Below the pieces are notes generated by a model. The model saw only the letters and a program-made list of their open reading frames with translations, ran no database searches and was not told where the DNA came from. DNA of 64,000 bases from Psychroflexus aestuariivivens (GTDB lineage Bacteria; Bacteroidota; Bacteroidia; Flavobacteriales; Flavobacteriaceae): assembly GCF_004010055.1 (NCBI RefSeq), contig NZ_RQVT01000025.1, positions 30,815 to 94,814 on the forward strand. Reading direction: 5' to 3'. How positions within the stretch are numbered: position 1 is the first letter of the stretch; each line of letters starts with the position of its first letter. The translations under genes were made by a program, and so were the position numbers. Below are positions 28,166 to 35,761 of this stretch, one piece after another.

Positions 28166-29704
28166 TTAATTCATCACATCATCACTAAAGTTTATTGTTC
28201 CATAGCTACCAAGAATAACTTGTGGGATGTTAGAACCGTATTTTTGGTTAATTAATCTTATAGTTTCATTGGCTACTAAAGCGTAACCTCTTGGCGTTAA
28301 ATGCACACCATCTAAAGAAAAACCACCACCTGTAACAAATTCACTAGTAATGATTCCACCTTCAAAAGGAATACCTTGAGAAACATCGCTTAGCAAGGCG
28401 TCAGCATCTACCATAACTAAGTTATTTGCTTCAGCAATAGATTGAATTGTAGCGTTGTAAGACATACGTGCATTTTGAACCATTTCTATTTCAGAACTAG
28501 TCAACACATATTGGTCGCTTAACGGAATTGAAACCCCATTAATCTGAGTTGGATCGCCACCAACTGTACTTCCAATAACAGATGATGCTGTAAGCGGAAT
28601 CAAATCATTATCATTGGCCTGTCTGATTTGACCTAAAAGTTGAGCTTGTTGCGCTGGTAAATTAAACGGCGGTCCTTGTAAAATTTGACTTATATCTGTT
28701 AAATCTTCATCGACTAGTGTTACGTAATTATTTCCAGCTTGAAAATTTACTTGTCTTAATTGAGCTTCTTCTGCTGAAATAATTCCAAATTGAACTAATC
28801 CTGGTAAAACTTGTGAGTTATAAGCTTGGAAACCTGCGTTTAGTTGAGCTGCTGTCTGCTCATCAAGAGGCACAACATCTGGTGCAATTACATTGAAAAA
28901 AGGAATATTTGTAATATTTGGAATATTATAAACTACACCACCAGAAGCATTTGCGCTTAAGCTACTAGCTAAATCTGAATAAGTTTGTGCAAAAACATTT
29001 GGATCTGTAATATCATTTCCTCCGTAAGTTAAAGGATCCAAATTACCGGTTTGATCTACACCTGCACCTCCAGAAGTGGCAAAACCAAGAATATCATTAT
29101 TCCCAATCCATAAAGAAAAGAACGTTGGGTTTTGTGCAAGAGCATCGTCAATAATAGTTGCATTGTCTGAGGACGAAAATCTAGCAAAGTAAGGATTAGC
29201 TTGACCAGAAGCTACCCCAGCAACATTTCCATAGCCTGGTGCTGCAAGGTGAAAGCTTTTTGCGCCTGGCACACCCATATTATTGAAAGATCCAGAAAGT
29301 TTATTTGTAACTTCAGTTTGTGGTTCACCAGCAATCGGAGCTGGAGATGGACTACCAGATGTAGTGGATAAGACAAGTCTATTCCCAGAAATAATTTGTC
29401 CATTCAATTTCAAGCCACCAAGATTATCGGCCATTAAAGGTTGAGTAAATTCTCCACCACCGACACGCTCAAACTGTCCTGCCATAATGTTTGGCAAAGA
29501 ATTCATTTGTCCTTGGCGATACAAAGCATTGTCCGCATAACCAGCAGTTAAAGAATTACCTACAGCAACGTATGTAGAAAAGTCGGCCTCTCCAGCAGTG
29601 TACATTTCGTTTTCTTCAACAGATTCATCGAATTCTGGTTCACAAGCCAAAAATCCAAATGCGACTAATGGCAAAAACTTCAAATATATTTTATTCATTT
29701 TCAT
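28166..29704 (-). CDS. SGNH/GDSL hydrolase lipoprotein
   Basis: A 512-residue lipoprotein with a type II signal (LVAFGFLAC, Cys21). Block I reads VAVGNSLTAGY with Ser51, so the GDSL Asp is replaced by Asn50. Block III is IGNNDIL, and the Asp/His block is DGVHLTPRGYAL near residue 465. These make a complete SGNH set (Ser, Gly, Asn, His), consistent with an esterase or lipase on the outer membrane. The insertions between blocks are long for the family. It is 4 nt downstream of a FadL-type transporter, suggesting that the pair releases and imports fatty acids. Confidence 0.85.
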   Translation of the reverse strand: MKMNKIYLKFLPLVAFGFLACEPEFDESVEENEMYTAGEADFSTYVAVGNSLTAGYADNALYRQGQMNSLPNIMAGQFERVGGGEFTQPLMADNLGGLKLNGQIISGNRLVLSTTSGSPSPAPIAGEPQTEVTNKLSGSFNNMGVPGAKSFHLAAPGYGNVAGVASGQANPYFARFSSSDNATIIDDALAQNPTFFSLWIGNNDILGFATSGGAGVDQTGNLDPLTYGGNDITDPNVFAQTYSDLASSLSANASGGVVYNIPNITNIPFFNVIAPDVVPLDEQTAAQLNAGFQAYNSQVLPGLVQFGIISAEEAQLRQVNFQAGNNYVTLVDEDLTDISQILQGPPFNLPAQQAQLLGQIRQANDNDLIPLTASSVIGSTVGGDPTQINGVSIPLSDQYVLTSSEIEMVQNARMSYNATIQSIAEANNLVMVDADALLSDVSQGIPFEGGIITSEFVTGGGFSLDGVHLTPRGYALVANETIRLINQKYGSNIPQVILGSYGTINFSDDVMN

Positions 29705-29708
29705 AGTT

Positions 29709-30965
29709 TTATAATTTATAAGTTACACCTATACCAGGTAAGAATGCGCTGGATTTGTAAGTTCCTCTAAATGGAACAGCTTGTCCATTTTCAAAATAGG
29801 AATCGTAAGAAGCATCTACTTCTTTGAATCTTAAGTATAAAAATGAAGCATCAATTGCTAAACTCTCAGTAACATTAAAAGAAAGCCCTGCTGTATAACC
29901 ATTAGCATCATTTCTTGGTGTTTCTGGTGCAAAAAAGCCAGCTTGTACAGGAGACTCGTCAAAATAATAACCAGCTCTTAAAGTCAACTTGTCATTAGCT
30001 ATATATTGCGCACCAAATCTGTAAGTAGATGCGTTTTTATAGTTTCTTGGGTTGATAGATGTTCCTAGACTTGGGTCTGCGAATTCTATATCTAAGGAGT
30101 TATAAACATCCCAATACGCTCTCTGATAATCAAATGCAAACAACCATTTTTCATTCATTTCGTAAGCAAAACCAATGGTCAATTCTGCTGGCATTGGTAA
30201 AGATGCATTAAATTCTGTTGTTCCGTTTTGTGGGGTTAAACTAGAATCAGGAAATTCACTAAAAGTGGCTTCACCGCCTTCTGCATCCAGAATAATTTCT
30301 GAACGGTAGTTGAAGCCGATTCTTAATTCTTCTATTGGTGTAAACATAAAACTTGCACTCCAACCCCAATTAGTCACTCCAGAATCATCTATTGTAATAT
30401 TGGAACGCTCACCTTCTTCATTGGTCAAAGTTCGGTTGGCATTTCTGTTGAAATTTACATTTCCTGTTGCATAAATTGGTCCACCACCAATACTAAAATG
30501 TTCTGATAATTTCACAGACAATAATGGTTGTACAAATATTGCTGCCAATTCTATATCATTGACAAGATGAGAACCTTCCCAGTCTTTCTCCCATTCTACA
30601 GTGTTTCCAAAAGGCGTAGTTACTGTTAAACCAACAGCTAACCATTCATTAATTTTATAACTGGCATGAAAATAAAATGGTGTTCCCATTGGACTATCTG
30701 TTTCTGCAAATTGACCTGTATTTTCATTCTGCCATTTGACGTTTGAAAAAACACCAGTAATTCCGGCTGAAACCGTAAATCTATCTTCTAAATACACCAA
30801 TCCAGAAGGATTGAAAAATGCCGTTTCGGCACTATTGACGACTCCAACGCCGGCATGTCCCATAGCCAAAGCCCTCTGCCCTTGTGCCGCTACGCGATAA
30901 CCGCCTGCATAAACTGCTGCAGATGCTAAAAACATAAGCATCCCCGATAATAGAATTTTCTTCAT
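29709..30965 (-). CDS. OmpP1/FadL/TodX family outer-membrane transporter
   Basis: A 418-residue outer-membrane protein with a signal peptide ending SAAVYAGGYRVAAQGQRALAMG, the FadL hallmark in which the mature N-terminus forms the hatch (YRVAAQGQRALAMGHAGVG). Many amphipathic strands follow, with a terminal aromatic strand (LPGIGVTYKL). The family moves long-chain fatty acids and other hydrophobic molecules across the outer membrane. It is the first gene of an operon with the GDSL lipoprotein, with a good promoter at 31007-31036. Confidence 0.92.
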   Translation of the reverse strand: MKKILLSGMLMFLASAAVYAGGYRVAAQGQRALAMGHAGVGVVNSAETAFFNPSGLVYLEDRFTVSAGITGVFSNVKWQNENTGQFAETDSPMGTPFYFHASYKINEWLAVGLTVTTPFGNTVEWEKDWEGSHLVNDIELAAIFVQPLLSVKLSEHFSIGGGPIYATGNVNFNRNANRTLTNEEGERSNITIDDSGVTNWGWSASFMFTPIEELRIGFNYRSEIILDAEGGEATFSEFPDSSLTPQNGTTEFNASLPMPAELTIGFAYEMNEKWLFAFDYQRAYWDVYNSLDIEFADPSLGTSINPRNYKNASTYRFGAQYIANDKLTLRAGYYFDESPVQAGFFAPETPRNDANGYTAGLSFNVTESLAIDASFLYLRFKEVDASYDSYFENGQAVPFRGTYKSSAFLPGIGVTYKL

Positions 30966-31006
30966 TTTGAATGTGTTTTGTTGTGAATTTGCACAAAATT
31001 TTAAAT

Positions 31007-31036
31007 CAAATTTAGCATAATTTAATAATTTGACAA
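31007..31036 (-). promoter_or_regulatory. Promoter of the FadL-GDSL operon
   Basis: On the minus strand TTG (31036-31034), an exact 19-nt spacer and TAAATTTG (31014-31007) fit the Bacteroidota -33/-7 consensus. The leader to the ATG at 30965 is about 35 nt. This is the best promoter match in the window. Confidence 0.65.
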
Positions 31037-31073
31037 CGAAAAATAGAAAATATTATGCACGCATTATATTTTT

Positions 31074-31841
31074 CTAAACTTCTAAGAACTTCATACTTGT
31101 TTCAAAAAAAGTTTTTCTCTGTTCTGCGTGAACCCAATGCCCAGCATTTGATATAACTTTTATTGTATTATTTTTGAAATGTTTGCTTATCATTTCGTGA
31201 TCATCTTCAAGAATATAATCTGAATTTTCTCCTTTAATGAATAAAACATCGCCATCATAAGTTAAGTTATTTGGAATCGATTTCCCTAATTCATCTATAT
31301 TGGCTTTCAGAGCGTCTAGATTCATTCTTAAAGCTAATTTTTCTTTGGTTTTCCAGTACAAATTCTTCAATAAGAATTGCCTTACACTTTTTATTTTAAT
31401 GTATTTGCCAAGCAATTCATCAGCATCGGAACGCGAAGTCAGTTCTGCATTGGATATGGCGCTTAATCCTTGTAAAATATCTTGATGATGCGGCGAGTAA
31501 TATTTAGGTGCGATATCTACTACAATTAATTTTTCTACTTTTTTAGAAAACATAGTCGCAAACATCATTGCTGTTTTACCTCCCATAGAATGTCCTATAA
31601 TACAAGCTTTATCTAAAGATTTCTGTTCAAAATAGTCTTTCAAATCTTCTGCAAGTAATTCGTAACTAAAAGCTTCATCATGCGGACTTCTGCCATGGTT
31701 ACGCTGATCTACTAAATGCACTTCAAAACCCTCGTCACTATATTGGTTGGCTAAGGTTTTCCAATTATCTCCCATGCCTAGAAATCCATGCAAAATAATT
31801 AATGGACGACCTTTGCCTATAATTTTTGAATGTAGCTTCAT
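31074..31841 (-). CDS. Alpha/beta hydrolase
   Basis: A 255-residue cytosolic hydrolase. It has the HGFLGMGDNW oxyanion region near residue 18, the nucleophile elbow GHSMGG near residue 94, and a C-terminal NAGHWVHAEQ with the catalytic His. It resembles YbfF-type esterases; the substrate is not known. The stop directly abuts other operon sequence: it lies right after pdxJ (31842), with no spacer, so the two are translated from one transcript. Confidence 0.88.
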   Translation of the reverse strand: MKLHSKIIGKGRPLIILHGFLGMGDNWKTLANQYSDEGFEVHLVDQRNHGRSPHDEAFSYELLAEDLKDYFEQKSLDKACIIGHSMGGKTAMMFATMFSKKVEKLIVVDIAPKYYSPHHQDILQGLSAISNAELTSRSDADELLGKYIKIKSVRQFLLKNLYWKTKEKLALRMNLDALKANIDELGKSIPNNLTYDGDVLFIKGENSDYILEDDHEMISKHFKNNTIKVISNAGHWVHAEQRKTFFETSMKFLEV

Positions 31842-32555
31842 TTATTTCAATTTTTGTAAATATTGCTTAATAACACTTTCCAAGCCTTCATATAAAGCTT
31901 CAGAAATTAATGCGTGACCAATAGAGACTTCATCTAAAAAAGGGATTTCTTTAGCAAAAAATGAAATATTTTCTAATGATAAATCATGTCCAGCATTGAT
32001 TCCTAACCCAAGTTTTTTTGCCAATTCAGCACATTCCCGATAAGGTTTTATAGCTAACTTTTTATCTTTATGATAATTGACAGCGTAAGCTTCAGTATAA
32101 AGTTCTATTCGATCAGTTTCAGTTTTGGCAGCAGCTTCAATCATATCTTGTTGTGGATCGATAAAAATTGAAGTCCTTATATTATGAGATTTGAATTCAG
32201 CAATCACTTCTTTCAAAAAATCAGCGTGTTTTAGCGTGTCCCAACCTGCATTAGAGGTTAAAACATCTTCGGAATCTGGAACTAAGGTAACTTGAGTAGG
32301 TTTGTTCTGAAGTACCAAATCTATAAATTGTTGATTTGGATTGCCTTCTATATTGAATTCTGTATTTACAGTTTTAGAAAGCTGTCTCACATCATTATAA
32401 CGAATATGTCGTTCGTCTGGACGAGGATGAACAGTAATACCTTGCGCACCAAAACCTTCTATACGCCTGGCTGCTTCTATGACATTTGGCACATTTCCAC
32501 CACGCGCATTTCTAAGTGTAGCAATTTTATTGATATTAACACTAAGTCTTATCAT
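31842..32555 (-). CDS. pdxJ: Pyridoxine 5'-phosphate synthase
   Basis: A 237-residue TIM-barrel enzyme joining 3-amino-2-oxopropyl phosphate and 1-deoxyxylulose-5-phosphate to make pyridoxine phosphate. It has [16 protein letters not shown] at the N-terminus, [14 protein letters not shown] (catalytic His/Asp/Glu loop), [12 protein letters not shown] and [14 protein letters not shown]. All usual motifs are present. It is the first gene of a pair with the alpha/beta hydrolase and divergent from the CBS-nadK run. Confidence 0.97.
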   Translation of the reverse strand: MIRLSVNINKIATLRNARGGNVPNVIEAARRIEGFGAQGITVHPRPDERHIRYNDVRQLSKTVNTEFNIEGNPNQQFIDLVLQNKPTQVTLVPDSEDVLTSNAGWDTLKHADFLKEVIAEFKSHNIRTSIFIDPQQDMIEAAAKTETDRIELYTEAYAVNYHKDKKLAIKPYRECAELAKKLGLGINAGHDLSLENISFFAKEIPFLDEVSIGHALISEALYEGLESVIKQYLQKLK

Positions 32556-32578
32556 TTTAAAAAATTTAAGATTTCAAA

Positions 32579-32586
32579 CAAAAATA
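32579..32586 (-). promoter_or_regulatory. Putative -7 element of pdxJ
   Basis: The minus strand reads TATTTTTG, an exact TAnnTTTG match, 24 nt before the pdxJ start at 32555. No clear TTG lies 19-20 nt upstream. The element sits in the 88-bp divergent gap with the CBS gene. Confidence 0.35.
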
Positions 32587-32643
32587 CAATCAAATATGAG
32601 ACTTTGCTTTCATTTTTCCGTATTTTGCAATAAAACAAAATTG

Positions 32644-33300
32644 ATGATTTGGCAAGAATTTATAGATACTGATATTCAGCAAATTGATATTTCTATCGAA
32701 ATTTCAAATTTGAAGTCAGTTTTCGGAAATCAAAATTTTAATCATTTACCTGTGTTTTCAAAAGGTAACTTTGTTGGAAGCATTCAGAAAGAAGATCTTG
32801 TAGATTTGCCTGCAGAAGACATTTTAGAAAACCACCGTTATTTATTGGACATTTTTTTCACAGAAACTCACAAAACGAGTTTGGATTTGATTCACCAATT
32901 TGTGAATCATCAAACGAATCTTTTGCCAATTCTGGATGACCAAAAAAATTATGTTGGTGCAATGAAACTGGTTGATGCGTTAGATCTTTTTGGCGAAAGT
33001 CCTTTTATAGCGAATGAAGGAGAAGTTATCATATTGACTAAAGCCAAAGATAAATTTGCTTTTAGCGAAGTTTCCCAGTTGATAGAATCTCAGAACGCCA
33101 AGCTTTCTGGCGTTTTTGTAAGTAATTTACATGAAGATTTCGTGGAAATTACACTGAAAGTAGAGCATCAAGGTCTTAATGAAATACTACAAACTTTCAG
33201 GAGGTATGATTACGAAATAAAAAGCGAGCATCCTGAAGATTTGTTTACAGAAGACCTTAAAGAACATGCTGATTATTTGAATAAATATTTAGATATTTAG
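32644..33300 (+). CDS. CBS-domain protein
   Basis: A 218-residue protein with two CBS modules: NQNFNHLPVFSKGNFVGSI near residue 30 and QTNLLPILDDQKNYVGAMKLVDAL near residue 85. A C-terminal ACT-like regulatory region follows (IILTKAKDKFAFSEVSQLIES). CBS pairs bind adenine nucleotides and often sense energy state. I start at ATG 32644 (MIWQEFIDTD); an upstream in-frame ATG at 32479 would run through the start region of pdxJ and encode a non-homologous hydrophobic stretch. It is 22 nt before nadK, a conserved pairing in Flavobacteriia. Confidence 0.85.
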   Translation: MIWQEFIDTDIQQIDISIEISNLKSVFGNQNFNHLPVFSKGNFVGSIQKEDLVDLPAEDILENHRYLLDIFFTETHKTSLDLIHQFVNHQTNLLPILDDQKNYVGAMKLVDALDLFGESPFIANEGEVIILTKAKDKFAFSEVSQLIESQNAKLSGVFVSNLHEDFVEITLKVEHQGLNEILQTFRRYDYEIKSEHPEDLFTEDLKEHADYLNKYLDI

Positions 33301-33322
33301 TCACTAAAAAAATATAATTCAA

Positions 33323-34207
33323 ATGCAAAAAGTAGCAATTTTTGGACAATCGTTTTATCCTGAAACCGAAAAATATTTGCAACAATTATTAGAAGTTTTA
33401 GATCAGTATGGTGTGAAATTCGAATTAGAACACCATTATTTATCATTGCTTCGAAATAAAAAAATGATTTCAGAAGACAGCGACTATAAAACATTTATTT
33501 CTTTAGATAAAAGTTTCGATTTGTTTTTCACTATTGGTGGCGACGGAACGATTCTGTCCGCTGTAAAATTTATAAAAGATCTCAATATTCCAATTATCGG
33601 AATCAATACAGGTCGACTTGGTTTTTTGGCTACAATTCACAAAAAAGAAATTAAAGATAGTATTACAAAAATTTTGGACAAGCGCTATAAAGTCTCCAAA
33701 AGAACACTTCTTGAAGTTTCTTGCTTACCTGAAAACAATGTTTTAGAACCCTTCAATTTTGCGCTCAACGAAGTAGCCATAAGTCGAAAAGACACGACTT
33801 CTATGATTACTATAGAAACTTGGCTGGACGATGAGTTTCTCAATTCTTACTGGTCGGACGGCATTATCATTTCTACCCCAACAGGATCTACTGGATATTC
33901 TCTCAGTTGTGGCGGACCAATTATCACTCCACAGACTAAAAGTCTTGCAATTACACCAATAGCTCCGCACAATCTAAACGCCAGACCTTTAATAATTCCT
34001 GACAATCTAGAAATTAAATTAAAAATTTCTGGACGTGAAAATCAATATCTTATTTCCTTAGATTCTCGGCTTGCAAGCTTGGAAAACGAGACCACAGTTT
34101 GTATCAAAAAATCAGATTTCAAAATAAATTTGGTCTGGTTAGAAGATGACAGCTTCATCACAACATTAAGAAAAAAACTACTTTGGGGTCAAGATAAGCG
34201 CAACTAA
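33323..34207 (+). CDS. nadK: NAD kinase
   Basis: A 294-residue enzyme making NADP from NAD and ATP. It has FFTIGGDGTILSAVKF with the GGDGT motif near residue 68, the NE(A/V)xxxR region NEVAISRKD, and the STPTGSTGYSLSCGGP loop. All core motifs are conserved. It follows the CBS gene and is the second gene of the envelope run. Confidence 0.96.
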   Translation: MQKVAIFGQSFYPETEKYLQQLLEVLDQYGVKFELEHHYLSLLRNKKMISEDSDYKTFISLDKSFDLFFTIGGDGTILSAVKFIKDLNIPIIGINTGRLGFLATIHKKEIKDSITKILDKRYKVSKRTLLEVSCLPENNVLEPFNFALNEVAISRKDTTSMITIETWLDDEFLNSYWSDGIIISTPTGSTGYSLSCGGPIITPQTKSLAITPIAPHNLNARPLIIPDNLEIKLKISGRENQYLISLDSRLASLENETTVCIKKSDFKINLVWLEDDSFITTLRKKLLWGQDKRN

Positions 34208-34280
34208 AAGCAATAAAATACAATTTAAGATGTTTTAGATACAAAATATTTAAAATATTAATCTGTGCGCACAATATTCA

Positions 34281-34288
34281 TATATTTG
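34281..34288 (+). promoter_or_regulatory. Putative -7 element of the DUF6089-uppS-bamA run
   Basis: TATATTTG fits TAnnTTTG exactly, 17 nt before the ATG at 34306, so the leader would be very short. The -33 position has no TTG. Confidence 0.4.
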
Positions 34289-34305
34289 CAAACTTTTGAA
34301 AATCT

Positions 34306-35016
34306 ATGAGATATATAATACTGACCATCTCTATTTTTTGTATAATGAACACTACTTCAGCTCAAACTTACGAAGCCGGTATTTTGTTCGGTGGACTAAA
34401 TTATATTGGTGATGTTGGGTCAAGTTCATTCATGAAACCAGGCGATTATTTGGCGAGAAAGAAAATGGCTTTTGGAGGCATTTTCAAATGGAATAGAAGC
34501 CCAAGGCATTCTTTTCGATTTTCTGTACTTAGAGGAGAAACTTTTGGAAATGACAATAATGCTGAAGATGGACGAAGAAACAGCAGAGGTTTCAAATTCG
34601 AAACCGAACTCACTGAATTATCTGCCGGTTTAGAGTATACGTTTTGGGAGTGGAATCTGCATGATTCCAAACGCCCACAAATCACTCCATATCTATATAC
34701 TGGGATTACCTATTTTTTTTCTAATGAATTTTTTGAAAGAGACGGCCAATTGATGAAAGGAGACGACATTAGTACTTTTTCTTTACCAATGGTAATTGGC
34801 GTCAAAGCCACAATTTCTCGAAAATTGATTTTAGCTGCAGAATTTGGTGCTCGATACACCTTTACAGATAATTTAGACGGAAGTGCCTCAGAAGAAATTA
34901 GTAGTCAAACAAATTATCCTACCTTTGGCAATTCAAATATGAACGATTGGTATATTTTTTCAGGGATAACCTTGACTTATACCTTTGGCAGACGCCCATG
35001 TTATTGTAAATTTTAG
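34306..35016 (+). CDS. DUF6089 family beta-barrel protein
   Basis: A 236-residue exported protein with a signal peptide of about 19 residues (NTTSAQ). The start of the mature protein (TYEAGILFGGLNYIGDVG) and the final strand before GRRPCYCKF are typical of DUF6089. The strand pattern is that of a small outer-membrane or periplasmic barrel. It ends with two Cys residues (CYC) near the C-terminus, typical of the family. It is 7 nt before uppS, in the conserved order nadK-DUF6089-uppS-bamA, so an envelope-assembly role is plausible but not known. Confidence 0.82.
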   Translation: MRYIILTISIFCIMNTTSAQTYEAGILFGGLNYIGDVGSSSFMKPGDYLARKKMAFGGIFKWNRSPRHSFRFSVLRGETFGNDNNAEDGRRNSRGFKFETELTELSAGLEYTFWEWNLHDSKRPQITPYLYTGITYFFSNEFFERDGQLMKGDDISTFSLPMVIGVKATISRKLILAAEFGARYTFTDNLDGSASEEISSQTNYPTFGNSNMNDWYIFSGITLTYTFGRRPCYCKF

Positions 35017-35023
35017 TTGAAGA

Positions 35024-35761
35024 ATGGACTACAAGTCACAAATTAATCTTGATAAACTCCCAGAACATATCGCCATCATCATGGACGGTAATGGGCGTTG
35101 GGCAAAAAAGCAGAGTTTGATGCGTGTCAAAGGCCATGAAAAAGGCACAAAAACTGTCCGTGAAATTGTAGAAGCTTCCGCAGACTTAGGTATAAAAAAT
35201 CTTACACTTTATGCGTTTTCTACTGAAAACTGGAATCGACCAAAGCTTGAAGTCCAAATGCTAATGCGACTTTTGGTGTCTTCTTTGAAAAAAGAAATCG
35301 AAACCTTTCAAGAAAACGAAATCAAACTAAGTACAATTGGTTGCATAGAAAATTTGCCGAAGAATGCACAAAAAGAATTAAAAGAGGTAATGCGCAAAAC
35401 CGAAAACAATAAGCGCATGACTCTGACTTTAGCATTGAGCTATGGTTCTAGAGAAGAAATTACTCAAGCAGTAAAGAATATTAGCAAAAAAGTTAAAAAT
35501 GATTTAATAGATTCGGATGACATCGATGAATCTACAATAAATAATCATCTTTACACCCAAGATTTACCGGATGTAGATCTGATGATCAGAACAAGTGGAG
35601 AACAAAGAATTAGCAATTTTCTGCTATGGCAAATAGCTTATGCAGAGTTGTATTTTACTGAGGTTCTTTGGCCTGATTTTAGTAAAAATGACCTTTTTGA
35701 AGCGATTTATAAATATCAAAAAAGAGAGAGAAGATTTGGAAAAACAAGTGAACAACTTTAA
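35024..35761 (+). CDS. uppS: Isoprenyl transferase (undecaprenyl diphosphate synthase)
   Basis: A 245-residue cis-prenyltransferase that makes the C55 lipid carrier for cell wall and O-antigen synthesis. It has HIAIIMDGNGRWAKKQ with the catalytic Asp, the TLYAFSTENWNRPK motif, and RTSGEQRISNFLLWQIAYAE near the C-terminus. The bamA start lies inside its 3' end (overlap of about 14 nt), implying coupled translation. Confidence 0.97.
   Translation: MDYKSQINLDKLPEHIAIIMDGNGRWAKKQSLMRVKGHEKGTKTVREIVEASADLGIKNLTLYAFSTENWNRPKLEVQMLMRLLVSSLKKEIETFQENEIKLSTIGCIENLPKNAQKELKEVMRKTENNKRMTLTLALSYGSREEITQAVKNISKKVKNDLIDSDDIDESTINNHLYTQDLPDVDLMIRTSGEQRISNFLLWQIAYAELYFTEVLWPDFSKNDLFEAIYKYQKRERRFGKTSEQL

Noticed and set aside
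32479..32643. N-terminal extension of the CBS protein from ATG 32479
   Set aside because: The added 55 residues are encoded across the 5' end of divergent pdxJ and do not resemble CBS proteins. ATG 32644 is the natural start.
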